Source: Anaerocolumna sp. AGMB13025
GTDB taxonomy: Bacteria > Bacillota > Clostridia > Lachnospirales > Lachnospiraceae
Length of the DNA stretch: 64,000 bases
Reading direction: 5' to 3'
Assembly: GCF_029689925.1 (NCBI RefSeq)
Contig: NZ_CP121445.1
Span: forward strand, 5,006,501 to 5,070,500
The notes under the pieces: model-generated
Told to the model about the DNA's origin: nothing
Seen by the model: the letters and a program-made list of their open reading frames with translations, nothing else
Databases searched by the model: none
Made by a program: the position numbers and the translations under genes
Shown: positions 35,209 to 43,571 of the stretch, piece after piece
Layout: each line of letters begins with the position of its first letter
Numbering within the stretch: the stretch's first letter is position 1

Positions 35209-35911
35209 TATGGTCACCAAAATATGTATGCAGTTTATGTTTGAAATCTTTATAATATTTTCGACCCAACGTTATGGCATTACCATTATTCATGGTAATT
35301 TGATAGTTATTAAAGTATTTAATAAAATTTATATTTACTATAAAACATTTATGGGGATACATGAATATATTCTTTGGCAGCTTATTATACAAAGAAACAA
35401 GAGTTTCCCATGTTTCAATTGCATAATCACAGACATATATTAATCGTTTGCGGGAAAGTGATTCGATATAGATGATATCGTTAATATTAATATAATACTC
35501 ACTATTATTGGAAGTAATAGAAATTCTATCTGTTGATTGGACTACATTCTTAAGAAATGAATCCATTGTCTTAGTCAGGTCTGCCTGACCGATTGGTTTT
35601 ACAAGATAACGGAAGGCGCCTACTGTATAACCCTCTATGGAATACTCCCTGGAAGATGAAAAAAACACAATAATTATGTTAATTCCCATTTCTCTTAGTA
35701 TCTTTCCATACTCTACTCCGTTTTTATCTGTATTCAGGTATATATCTAAAAACAAAAGGTCAAACCTTAAACTGCTTCGCAGTAAGCCCTCAGGTGTCGA
35801 GAATTCCTCTACTTCAAACTCAATATTTCGTTGAATGGAATAATAATTGATCTGATTCCTCAAGTTTAAACGATGATTATGTTCATCATCGCATATAGCT
35901 ATTCTTACCAT
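35198..35911 (-). CDS. agrA: AgrA-like LytTR response regulator
   Basis: 237 residues. The receiver domain begins MVRIAICDDE and has the phosphoacceptor Asp56 in LLFLDIYL. The conserved Lys of the receiver is in YLVKPIG. The C-terminal LytTR DNA-binding domain carries IIYIESLSRKRLIYV and FMYPHKCFIVNINFIKYF. It overlaps the kinase gene by 11 nt. The preceding site is GAGGGGGAG. Which genes it controls is not shown by the sequence. I did not find a convincing pair of LytTR-type direct repeats upstream. Confidence 0.93.
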   Translation of the reverse strand: MVRIAICDDEHNHRLNLRNQINYYSIQRNIEFEVEEFSTPEGLLRSSLRFDLLFLDIYLNTDKNGVEYGKILREMGINIIIVFFSSSREYSIEGYTVGAFRYLVKPIGQADLTKTMDSFLKNVVQSTDRISITSNNSEYYININDIIYIESLSRKRLIYVCDYAIETWETLVSLYNKLPKNIFMYPHKCFIVNINFIKYFNNYQITMNNGNAITLGRKYYKDFKHKLHTYFGDHNEN

Positions 35912-36421
35912 TTTAACTCCCCCTCATATGATTGATTTTATTTTGCGTCATGGCTGTCCTTGCAGCTGCAAAATAACCCATGAAAATTATGTCACCCCAA
36001 TAAAAGTGCATAGCATTGTTTTTCATCAATCATAAATACGAGGATTATTAATTTAGTATAAATTCCGTAGGCCACATTCCTCAAGTTTAGCATTAAACAG
36101 CTTGAAAATCATGATAACCAAGTTTTTAAGCTGGTTAGCAATGCTACGCTATTCATTAAGGTTTAACCTGCCAAATCACCTTTGATTTATGCAAAGCTTC
36201 TAAAAAAATTAACGTGTTACTCAATTTCTCAGAGTTATTCTTCTCAAATTATACTTATGGTCTTCCCTCAAGACACGAAAAAGCAATAACAGATTTAACT
36301 CGACAAATTAATCTTACTAATCAAATATCTTGTGTAAAATAATGTAAATAAAAATCATATTCTAAGTGTAATCTAAAATTAATAACATTGCAAGTAATAT
36401 TATTGCAAAGTTAATGTTAAT
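35912..36421. other. 510-bp gap upstream of agr locus
   Basis: AT-rich region between lgt and the response-regulator gene. It should contain the agr promoter, since all four agr genes read away from it. I see no gene, no clear terminator and no confident promoter. There are only short imperfect inverted repeats near 36380-36420, next to the end of lgt. Confidence 0.5.
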
Positions 36422-37201
36422 TTATTGCTGAGATTTTTTTTGCTGAAGCTTATTGTACCAAAAGCCTCTCACAACAACTATTACACATCCAAATACGAAC
36501 AGGAAAATTGAAATAAATTGTGACGTTGACAATACTCCAACTTTTCCACGAACCAGATCACCTCTGAAAAACTCGAGTATAAATCTACCCGCACTATAAA
36601 AAATCAGATAAAAACCTGCAACCTGTCCGTCTGCCTTAACTCTTTTCGCCAAAAAAATCAATGCAAGAAAGTTTAAAAAATCAAGACCACTCGAAATTAT
36701 CTGTGTAGGGATCAGGCGGATTCCATTAGGCGCATAATCCGAATGACGGAACACGATGCCTATTATGCTTTTCGTTTCTATCCCGTAACAACAACCCGAA
36801 AGCAGGCAGCCAATCCGTCCAAAGCCCTGAGCCAGCGCTATGGACGGCATAACCAAATCAAAATACTTAAAAAAATCTAACCGGTAACGTTTGCAGCATA
36901 AAAATCCGGCCAATATACCACCTATTATCCCGCCGTACACAACAAAACCATTCGATACCTTTAAAATAATTTTGGGATCCGCTATTATATCCTTTAACTC
37001 GGTAATATAATATAAAACCTTAGCTCCTAAAATACCTCCAATTAAACACCAGATTGTTAAGTTGAAGATTTTATCATAATCCAGATTTTTTTTCTTTGCC
37101 CTGAATTCCGCTAATAAATAAGCCGCTATAATACCAATACCAATCATCAGTCCGTAACCATGGACTGTAAATCTGCCAATTGTTAATAAATCATTTTTCA
37201 T
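36422..37201 (-). CDS. lgt: Prolipoprotein diacylglyceryl transferase
   Basis: 259 residues from the ATG at 37201, preceded by GAAAGGAA. An ATG five codons earlier is possible. Lgt moves the diacylglyceryl group of phosphatidylglycerol to the lipobox Cys of prolipoproteins in the membrane. Visible are VHGYGLMIG at the N-terminus, FVVYGGIIGGI, the signature GRIGCLLSGCCYG, and FLEFFRGD-type GRFILEFFRGD near the C-terminus. About seven transmembrane helices are present. It stands alone with gaps of about 400-500 bp on both sides. Confidence 0.95.
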   Translation of the reverse strand: MKNDLLTIGRFTVHGYGLMIGIGIIAAYLLAEFRAKKKNLDYDKIFNLTIWCLIGGILGAKVLYYITELKDIIADPKIILKVSNGFVVYGGIIGGILAGFLCCKRYRLDFFKYFDLVMPSIALAQGFGRIGCLLSGCCYGIETKSIIGIVFRHSDYAPNGIRLIPTQIISSGLDFLNFLALIFLAKRVKADGQVAGFYLIFYSAGRFILEFFRGDLVRGKVGVLSTSQFISIFLFVFGCVIVVVRGFWYNKLQQKKSQQ

Positions 37202-37445
37202 ATTTTTTCCTTTCAACCTATGTATGTATTTATGTTTATATATTTATCTCTCTAGATATATTACCTATAAAATAGAATTTCTACAACTTATATTTTCGTA
37301 TAAGTAAAATTACATCCTTTTCTCAAACATTACTACGCTTACCAAACCATCCATATTCTTTAACTATTTTATAACCCGACTTTTGATTATTTTCTTCTCT
37401 TTACTTTCCATTATTATACAGCATTATACAGAATAAATATATCTC

Positions 37446-37518
37446 TAAATTGGTAAATTAAATAAAAGCGTACCAATTTACAGCACTTCTTGACAAATAA
37501 TTGTCCTCTCGATATAAT
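37446..37518 (+). promoter_or_regulatory. Consensus promoter with upstream inverted repeat (hsmA)
   Basis: TTGACA (37490-37495) and TATAAT (37513-37518) are separated by exactly 17 bp, a perfect vegetative promoter, 110 bp before hsmA. Just upstream a perfect 10-bp inverted repeat, TAAATTGGTA (37446-37455) with TACCAATTTA (37471-37480), is well placed for a regulator. The rest of the 37202-37627 gap shows nothing else. Confidence 0.75.
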
Positions 37519-37627
37519 CAAAATACTTATATATCTAATGTATTAAAGTTTGCTAAGTATTAAAGGTAGCTAAGTAAACGCATTATTTGGTACCAAGATA
37601 TTCTTAATCGAAAAGGAGGAATTAAAA

Positions 37628-37996
37628 ATGTTACCTTTTGCAATCATATCCATAACCACTGCACTTGTTTTTTACACCATCGGTGTTTGGAGTGAAAAAA
37701 TCCAGGGGCAGCTTAAAAAATGGCACTTTATTATGTTTTGTCTTGGTCTGATATTTGATACATTAGGAACCACGCTAATGAGCGAATTGGCAGAATCTGG
37801 ATTTCAGTTGAACTTTCATGGTATAACTGGTTTACTTGCGATTATTCTAATGTTTGTACATGCTCTTTGGGCAGCAATTGTTCTATTTAAAAATAATGAA
37901 AAAGCAAAAGAAAATTTTCACAAATTTAGTATAATCGTTTGGATTATCTGGCTGATTCCATTTATCTCCGGCGCTGCTTTGGGTATGGCCAGGTAA
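37628..37996 (+). CDS. hsmA: HsmA family small membrane protein
   Basis: 122 residues with four predicted transmembrane helices. The sequence (IGVWSEKIQGQLKKWH, FDTLGTTLM, HGITGLLAIILMFVHALWA, WLIPFISGAALGM) matches the HsmA-type family of four-helix proteins with conserved His residues, which suggests haem binding. The function of the family is not well defined. AAAAGGAGG precedes the ATG. It is a single-gene unit driven by the strong promoter at 37490-37518 and convergent with rubredoxin. Confidence 0.8.
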   Translation: MLPFAIISITTALVFYTIGVWSEKIQGQLKKWHFIMFCLGLIFDTLGTTLMSELAESGFQLNFHGITGLLAIILMFVHALWAAIVLFKNNEKAKENFHKFSIIVWIIWLIPFISGAALGMAR

Positions 37997-38020
37997 TAGC
38001 AAATGTTTATATTGGAATAC

Positions 38021-38060
38021 AAAAGAAAAGAGACTGATTTCTTTTTTCCCGAAAACAGTC
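38021..38060. terminator. Putative terminator between hsmA and rubredoxin
   Basis: AAAAGAAA (38021-38028) pairs with TTTCTTTT (38038-38045) and runs into a T tract on the plus strand. GACTG (38032-38036) and CAGTC (38056-38060) give an alternative stem. The position between two converging genes fits termination. Confidence 0.45.
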
Positions 38061-38072
38061 CCTAATTTATAA

Positions 38073-38237
38073 TTATTCTTCATACGCCTCAAATTCATCT
38101 TTACCTGCTCCGCAGACCGGACAAACCCAGTCTTCTGGCAGGTTTTCAAATGGTGTACCGGGTGCAATTCCACCCTCTGGATCGCCGTCTGCTGGATCAT
38201 AAATATAGCCACAGACCAGGCATATATATTTTTGCAT
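38073..38237 (-). CDS. Rubredoxin
   Basis: 54 residues from the ATG at 38237 (MQKYICLVCGYIYDP), with AAAGGG before it. The longer frame to 38264 is not typical of the family. Both iron-binding loops are intact, CLVCGY and CPVCGAGKDEFE, and the middle signature DPADGDPEGGIAPGTPFE is standard. Rubredoxins carry single electrons, in anaerobes often to oxygen- or peroxide-reducing enzymes. It is a single-gene unit. Confidence 0.96.
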   Translation of the reverse strand: MQKYICLVCGYIYDPADGDPEGGIAPGTPFENLPEDWVCPVCGAGKDEFEAYEE

Positions 38238-38471
38238 ACTTATACCCTTTCTCATTTTTACCAATCTTGGTTTATTTTATCCGGTTTTGATTTAAAATAT
38301 GCTATCTATTTTTAAGTTTTTCAGGAACCTTTCATAATAATTTAGGAACGATACATACTAATCTCGTAACTATTAATTATCCGCAGACAAAATCATATTC
38401 TTATTGAAGCTGGTACAGGTTTCGTTTTTTTATGCATGTAGTAATCTGTTTTCCGGCACCCTGATTTTTAT

Positions 38472-38501
38472 GTGTACAAAAGTACACAGATAGGAGTAGG
38501 T
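38472..38501 (+). promoter_or_regulatory. Family A hairpin-RBS module before small protein
   Basis: Stem GTGTAC, loop AAAA, stem GTACAC, then AGATAGGAGTAGGT and ATG, a 14-nt spacing. Two stem pairs differ from the GTGCGC members and both arms changed together, which is covariation. Confidence 0.75.
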
Positions 38502-38705
38502 ATGGAACAAAATTTTGTAGATGGTGAAGGTATACCTTTAGGCTTTGGTATGGCACTGGCCCAAAACAGTGAAGCCATGAATTATTTCGCGGCTTTAGAT
38601 GAACAAAGTAAACAGAATGTTATTAATAACTGTCATGGTGTCCGGTCAAAAAGTGAAATGCGGCAATATGTTTCGAGTTTGACAGAAGGTAATAGTTTTA
38701 AATAG
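38502..38705 (+). CDS. Small protein of unknown function
   Basis: 67 residues from the ATG at 38502, with AGGAG 6 nt before it. The frame opens 10 codons earlier, but those codons form the leader hairpin. The sequence IPLGFGMALAQNSEAMNYF followed by ALDEQSKQNVI and SKSEMRQYVSSL looks like a compact helical protein without membrane segments. I have the impression of similar short proteins in related Clostridia but cannot name a family. No operon partner is evident, since msrC follows after 124 bp with its own site. Confidence 0.65.
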   Translation: MEQNFVDGEGIPLGFGMALAQNSEAMNYFAALDEQSKQNVINNCHGVRSKSEMRQYVSSLTEGNSFK

Positions 38706-38829
38706 TTGAAGTATCCATTTAATTAGGATATACTTATTTAAGATTATCCTGAGGGATTTGTTGTAATAGAACGGTTGCGCCGTGATTTTACGGCATTTCC
38801 CTGTACATAAAATGATTAAGGAGAGAAAA

Positions 38830-39321
38830 ATGGAAGAAATTAACAGTCTGTATCCGTCAGATAAAAAAGAATGCTATAAATTAGTTCATGCCCAGTTAAA
38901 ATCCCTATTGGATAATGAACCGTTTGTTATACCCAACTTAAGTAATACTTCCGCTTTATTAAACGGTGCCCTCTCAGATATTAACTGGGTCGGTTTTTAT
39001 TTAATGCATAATAATGAACTTTTACTTGGTCCTTTTCAAGGAAAAACAGCTTGTGTACATATCTCCATTGGTAAAGGTGTCTGCGGTACAGCCGTATTAA
39101 AAGATGAAATCCAGCTAGTTCAAGATGTTCATGAGTTCCCAGGGCATATCGCCTGTGACAGCGCTTCCCGTTCAGAAATTGTTATTCCTATACATAACAA
39201 AGGGCAAATCGTTGGGGTACTAGATATTGACAGCCCGACGGTAAATCGATTTGATTTAACGGACAAGGAAGGACTTTTGGAAGTGGTGAAGATATTAGAA
39301 ACTGCTTGTGAATGGGAGTAA
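38830..39321 (+). CDS. msrC: Free methionine-(R)-sulfoxide reductase (GAF domain)
   Basis: 163 residues from the ATG at 38830, which follows AAGGAGAG. An upstream in-frame ATG at 38782 lacks a site. fRMsr reduces free methionine-R-sulfoxide. The conserved series is complete: INWVGFYL, LGPFQGKTAC, GKGVCGTA, DVHEFPGHIACDSASRSEIVIP and VGVLDIDSP. The three cysteines Cys75, Cys85 and Cys109 have the family spacing of 10 and 24 residues. It suits an anaerobe facing oxidative stress and stands near rubredoxin. Confidence 0.93.
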   Translation: MEEINSLYPSDKKECYKLVHAQLKSLLDNEPFVIPNLSNTSALLNGALSDINWVGFYLMHNNELLLGPFQGKTACVHISIGKGVCGTAVLKDEIQLVQDVHEFPGHIACDSASRSEIVIPIHNKGQIVGVLDIDSPTVNRFDLTDKEGLLEVVKILETACEWE

Positions 39322-39398
39322 ATAATTTAACGAAATATTTTGATTAAATACTGCGCTGCGAAAAGTGCAAGACTATAGAAAGGGCATGGTGAATATTC

Positions 39399-39650
39399 TT
39401 GTTGTCTGAAGTCATAAGTTCGGCAATCGGACAGGTTATGGATTTACATCCGGAATATTCACATATTAATATGAATAAAAGTTTAAAAATAATAATATTT
39501 GGCTTCGCATTAATGCTTTTTGGCGGAACATTTTTTATAACCTGCGCTATATATAAAAGCGTCCTTTCTTATATGATTTTGTTTTCTTATGGGTTATACA
39601 TCGGTTTTATATTAATATTGATTGGGTTACTTACGTATAATAAAAAATAG
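39399..39650 (+). CDS. Possible small two-helix membrane protein
   Basis: An 83-residue frame opening at a TTG. Residues 28-80 contain two convincing hydrophobic helices (IIIFGFALMLFGGTFFI and MILFSYGLYIGFILILIGLL) and a basic tail. The start is weak: AAAGGG lies rather far (about 13 nt) from the TTG, and an internal ATG at codon 14 has only a poor site. It could be real, or the remnant of a longer gene. I do not recognise a family. Confidence 0.35.
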   Translation: MLSEVISSAIGQVMDLHPEYSHINMNKSLKIIIFGFALMLFGGTFFITCAIYKSVLSYMILFSYGLYIGFILILIGLLTYNKK

Positions 39651-39975
39651 TATGCTACATTATTAGGTTTTAAACCCAGTACCACAAAGTATATCTTTTA
39701 AGACTATCTGAAGAAGGGTTATTTCTTATACTAATCCAATTTATCGGCATGAAATAATTGAAGTATAAATTACAACTACATTAAGGGTTATTAAATATGG
39801 TAAGGTACCAGTTCGCTTTACCGATACGGTAACCTCAGATTAACTCGTTAGGATAAGATTTTTGTATGGAATTGGTAAATAATTCAATAATCAAATTATA
39901 TGAGCAGATGTAGATTACGGCATCTGCTCATTTATTTGTTAATTAATTTATTTTATTTTGACACAAAGTTAATAC
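39651..39975. terminator. Intergenic region with bidirectional terminator at 39901-39930
   Basis: The 325-bp gap holds one clear element. A 10-bp perfect stem, TGAGCAGATG (39901-39910) with CATCTGCTCA (39921-39930), is followed by TTTATTTG on the plus strand and faces the end of the beta-helix gene on the minus strand. Nothing else was recognised. Confidence 0.65.
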
Positions 39976-40644
39976 CTATTTTAATTCAACAATTTCACCC
40001 TGTTTTTTGTAAATAGTATTAGCCGGAACAAAACCTCTGACCATGGACAACGGATATACATGAGCTCCTTTACCGATTACTGTACCTGGGTTCATAACTG
40101 TATTGCAGCCGATTTCAACATGATCTCCTAACAATGCACCAACCTTCTTAAGACCGGTTTCCACCTTACTATCCTGATACTTAATAGTAACAAGGGTTTT
40201 ATCGGACTTCACATTGGAGGTGATGGAACCAGCTCCCATATGGGCTTTATAACCCAAGACAGAGTCCCCGACATAGTTATAGTGGGGTACCTGCACTTTA
40301 TTAAATAAAATCACATTCTTTAATTCGGTGGAATTGCCTACAACAGCGCCTTCCCCAACAATGGCATTACCACGGATAAAGGCACAATGTCTTATTTGTG
40401 CATCTTTTCCGATAATAGCTGGTCCTTGAATGTATGCACTGGGTGCTACAGTAGCTGATTTTGCAATCCAAACATCCTCTCCAACTTTATCATACTCTTC
40501 CAAAGACAATTCACTTCCCAATTCTAAGATATACTTACCAATCTCAGTAAGTACTTCCCATGGATAAGTAAATCTTTTCATCAGGGAAGCAGCAATTGTC
40601 TGGGTTAAATCATAATTATTCTTAATCTGCATATTCTCGTACAT
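39976..40644 (-). CDS. Left-handed beta-helix protein, GlmU C-terminal-like
   Basis: 222 residues. After an 80-residue helical N-terminus the protein is built of hexapeptide repeats (VWIAKSATVAPSAYIQGPAI, IRGNAIVGEGAVVGNS and similar) as in GlmU and related acyl- or nucleotidyl-transferases. HMGAGSITSNVKSD resembles the acetyltransferase region of GlmU. The pyrophosphorylase domain is missing, so it may be a stand-alone sugar-acetyltransferase of the type annotated as UDP-GlcNAc pyrophosphorylase in Clostridia. The substrate is not shown. The start codon lies at the end of a family B leader hairpin (40645-40693). Confidence 0.82.
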   Translation of the reverse strand: MYENMQIKNNYDLTQTIAASLMKRFTYPWEVLTEIGKYILELGSELSLEEYDKVGEDVWIAKSATVAPSAYIQGPAIIGKDAQIRHCAFIRGNAIVGEGAVVGNSTELKNVILFNKVQVPHYNYVGDSVLGYKAHMGAGSITSNVKSDKTLVTIKYQDSKVETGLKKVGALLGDHVEIGCNTVMNPGTVIGKGAHVYPLSMVRGFVPANTIYKKQGEIVELK

Positions 40645-40693
40645 ATTTTACACCCATTAAATATCGCAAGTCCCCCTTGCGATACTGCCACAA
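40645..40693 (-). promoter_or_regulatory. Family B covarying leader hairpin (beta-helix protein gene)
   Basis: Minus strand: TGTGGCAG, stem TATCGCAAG, loop GGGGA, stem CTTGCGATA, then TTTAATGGGTGTAAAAT and ATG (17 nt). The flanks and spacing match the element before gatB (58603-58650), with two compensatory stem changes. Confidence 0.75.
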
Positions 40694-40717
40694 AATAAAA
40701 TTTGAAACAAGTTTACG

Positions 40718-40964
40718 GTTGAAAGATATATTTCTTTCAACCTTTGAAAGATTTTTCTCTTTCAGCCTTTGAAAGAATTTCTCTTTCAGCCTTTGAAAGA
40801 TTTTCTCTTTCAGCCTTTGAAAGATTTTCTCTTTCAGCCTTTGAAAGATTTATTTCTTTAGCCTTTGAAAGATTTTCTCTTTCAGCCTTTGAAAGATTTT
40901 TCTCTTTCAGCTTTTGAAAGATTTTTCTCTTTCAGCTTTTGAAAGATTTATTTCTTTCAATTCT
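40718..40964. repeat. 24-25 bp tandem repeat array, each unit a hairpin
   Basis: About ten head-to-tail copies starting near 40718, 40743, 40768, 40792, 40816, 40840, 40864, 40888, 40913 and 40938. The consensus reads TTTGAAAGATTTTCTCTTTC plus AGCC. Each unit folds as GAAAGA / TCTTTC. A further diverged copy lies at about 41003-41030. The array sits upstream of the beta-helix gene and downstream of topB. The rest of the 40645-41219 gap shows nothing more. Confidence 0.92.
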
Positions 40965-41219
40965 TTAATGAATTGTTTCGTGGCATCCTTTCTATTACTA
41001 TATTTTCTTTCAACCTTTGAAAGAATTATTATACGGCGTCTCAATACTGAAGTAAGATTTACTAATGAAATTCCTTATTTCATTTTGGACATGCCCTTCT
41101 TCGCTTTGTTTGATATGCTTACCCCGTCAGCCGCAAATGGCTCAGGAAATCAGCAGAATAATACTATACTAAATCATAAACACTTACTTCTGTCTGTATA
41201 CACTTGTATGCAGGTGATT

Positions 41220-43337
41220 TTATTTTTTATAATTCACAATTACCTCTTTGAAGCAGGCATTTAATAAGTACTGATTATTTAACCCCTTTACCCCATTGGT
41301 CATCCTGCTCACAAATCCCTCCAGTTTTTCCATATACTCTTCTTTTGATATGGAGCCTTCCGCCACCATGGTAAGACCTTTCTCCCAACTGGCAGTAAGT
41401 TCAGCATTTAATAAAGATTTAATGGAGGAAGATACCACATCATAGACCAATTCTCCTAATAGCGCCGGCGTAATAATCTGAGTCTTTTTATTTAAGTTTA
41501 GATATTCGATTTTAACCAGCTTATTTAAGATCTCAGCCCGGGTTGCACTGGTTCCAATTCCGCTGCCCTTAATCTGTGCCCTAAGTTCTTCATCTTCAAT
41601 TAACTGTCCTGCATTTTCCATGGCTAGAATCATGGAACCAGAATTATAACGCTTAGGGGGTGCTGTTTCACCTTCTTTTATGGTCATAGCTTTCACAGGA
41701 AGTAACATACCCTTTTTTAAGTTCTTAATAACATCAAAAAAGCCCATATCAAACTCTTCTTCCTCGACTGCTGCGGCAGAGTTATTATCTCCGTTTTCCT
41801 GAGAAGAGGTGTTGCTGCTTGCGTCCCCTGCTGCTTTTTTCTGGGAAAAGGAATTGCCGGTTACTTTAAGGTAACCTTCGTCAATTAGTACTTTAAAAGA
41901 GGAAAAGAAGCTCTCACCTTTCATTTTAGTTACCAGATTAATTTTCTGGTATACGGCGGGAGGATAAAATATACTTAAAAATCTTCTGACTATGGTTTCA
42001 TATACCTTAACAGCGGTAGGCGATAAAGAATTCAAGGCATTTAATCCCTGACCTGTTGGTATAATCGCATAATGGTCTGTGATCTGTTTGTCATTCACAT
42101 ATCTGGTTTTAGCCAGATTCTTATAGGCACCCTTACTTAAGATTTCTTCCGCAAATCCCTTCCCGTGAATATAGCTCTTAAGACCGCCGATGTTCTTATG
42201 GATTTCTTTGCTTACAGCCGTAGATAACACCCTGGCATCGGTTCTTGGATAGGTCACTAATTTCTTTTCATAGAGTTCCTGTGTTATTTTAAGCGTTTCA
42301 TCCGGGCTTATTTTAAATAACTTGGAACATTCATTTTGGAGTTCGGCAAGATTGAATAATAAAGGAGGATTTTTATTTTCCTTTTTCTTTTCCATATTGA
42401 CGATTTCTGCATGAATCTGTTCTTCTGGAGCTATGGTATCGACATAGCTGTTCTTTCCATTCTCCTGTCGCTCTTTTAAATCAGGTTCCCTCTCAAGCAC
42501 TTTCTCAATAAGGGCCTGTGCATCTTTTTTCTCCCGAAAGCCGTTTTCTTTATATAATAAGGGTGAGGCATAATAACTTGATCCTTCTACCGCCCTGAAT
42601 TCTCCGTCAAAGGTTCTCCCAGAGGCATCCAGAGTATTTAAAACCCTGTAAAACGGAGTTTTTACGAAATCCCTTATTTCCCGTTCTCTTCTGACAACCA
42701 TTCCCATAACGCAGGTCATAACACGACCCACCGAAATTGCCGGACGTTTATCGTTACCTAAAAAGTTTGTTATATTCTGACCGTATTTTAAGGTTAAAAC
42801 CCGGGAAAAGTTAATACCCATAAGATAATCTTCTTTTGCCCTAAGATATGCTGCATTGGATAAGTTATCGTAATCAGAGAGGGGTTTCGCTTCCTTAATT
42901 CCTCTTAGTATCTCCTCTTCGGTCTGGGAATCAATCCAGACCCTGCGTTTATCCTTAGCCGCTGATACCTGGGCTTCCTGATCTACCAAACGGTAGATAT
43001 ACTCCCCTTCTCTTCCAGAGTCGGTGCAGACATAGATTTTATCCACATCCTGCCGGTTTAATAAAGATTTAACCGTATTGAATTGTTTACTTACGGCAGG
43101 GATTGTCTCGTACCGGAATTCCTTCGGTAAAAATGGCAGAGTCTCAAGGGTCCAGCGCCTTAAGGCCGGGTCATAGCTTTCCGGGTAACTCATAGTCACC
43201 AGGTGTCCTACACACCAGGTTACAACGGAATTTTCCGATTCCATATATCCATCCTGTTTTCTGAAATTATCCTTTAAGGCTTTGGCAAATTCCTGGGCTA
43301 CACTGGGTTTTTCCGATATGTATAAACTTTTAGACAT
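41220..43337 (-). CDS. topB: DNA topoisomerase III (type IA)
   Basis: 705 residues. The TOPRIM start SLYISEKPSVAQEFAKAL and the acidic triad region CTDSGREGEYIYRLV are present. The catalytic Tyr is in LVTYPRTDARVLS. GSGIGTSATRAEILNKL marks the later core. Type IA enzymes relax or decatenate DNA by single-strand passage. The length fits TopB of Firmicutes, and a Cys-rich zinc tail is not obvious. The insert rich in Ser, Asn and Glu (about 515-545, ASSNTSSQENGDNNSAAAVEEEE) is a low-complexity linker. It is a single-gene unit, divergent from degV. Confidence 0.95.
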   Translation of the reverse strand: MSKSLYISEKPSVAQEFAKALKDNFRKQDGYMESENSVVTWCVGHLVTMSYPESYDPALRRWTLETLPFLPKEFRYETIPAVSKQFNTVKSLLNRQDVDKIYVCTDSGREGEYIYRLVDQEAQVSAAKDKRRVWIDSQTEEEILRGIKEAKPLSDYDNLSNAAYLRAKEDYLMGINFSRVLTLKYGQNITNFLGNDKRPAISVGRVMTCVMGMVVRREREIRDFVKTPFYRVLNTLDASGRTFDGEFRAVEGSSYYASPLLYKENGFREKKDAQALIEKVLEREPDLKERQENGKNSYVDTIAPEEQIHAEIVNMEKKKENKNPPLLFNLAELQNECSKLFKISPDETLKITQELYEKKLVTYPRTDARVLSTAVSKEIHKNIGGLKSYIHGKGFAEEILSKGAYKNLAKTRYVNDKQITDHYAIIPTGQGLNALNSLSPTAVKVYETIVRRFLSIFYPPAVYQKINLVTKMKGESFFSSFKVLIDEGYLKVTGNSFSQKKAAGDASSNTSSQENGDNNSAAAVEEEEFDMGFFDVIKNLKKGMLLPVKAMTIKEGETAPPKRYNSGSMILAMENAGQLIEDEELRAQIKGSGIGTSATRAEILNKLVKIEYLNLNKKTQIITPALLGELVYDVVSSSIKSLLNAELTASWEKGLTMVAEGSISKEEYMEKLEGFVSRMTNGVKGLNNQYLLNACFKEVIVNYKK

Positions 43338-43508
43338 GTATCTGATCCAACTTTCTTGGTTTATAACTGCCCTTGGTTATCCTGGCAATTTATTTCATAA
43401 CTGTATTCCTTTTATTCATCCTTTTTGAAACCTTACTTATCATAACATAGGATGCCTGCCAGTGTCAAAAGTTCCTTATACCAAAGTCTCCCGGATGCCA
43501 ATTTTAAC

Positions 43509-43537
43509 TGTACATTTTCAGTAAGATTCGATATAAT
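43509..43537 (+). promoter_or_regulatory. Candidate promoter for degV
   Basis: TATAAT at 43532-43537 with TGTACA (4 of 6 consensus) at 43509-43514, spacing 17 bp, 35 bp before the degV start codon. Confidence 0.55.
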
Positions 43538-43571
43538 GATTACTAGAAAATTAATTTACAAGGAGAGAAAT

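Noticed and set aside
40718..40964. Regular repeats considered as a CRISPR array
   Set aside because: Units follow each other directly with no variable spacers of 30-40 bp, and no cas genes are nearby. It is a tandem satellite.
40914..41264. 116-residue plus-strand frame crossing the satellite and the end of topB
   Set aside because: It begins inside tandem repeats and its sequence is translated repeat plus antisense of topB.
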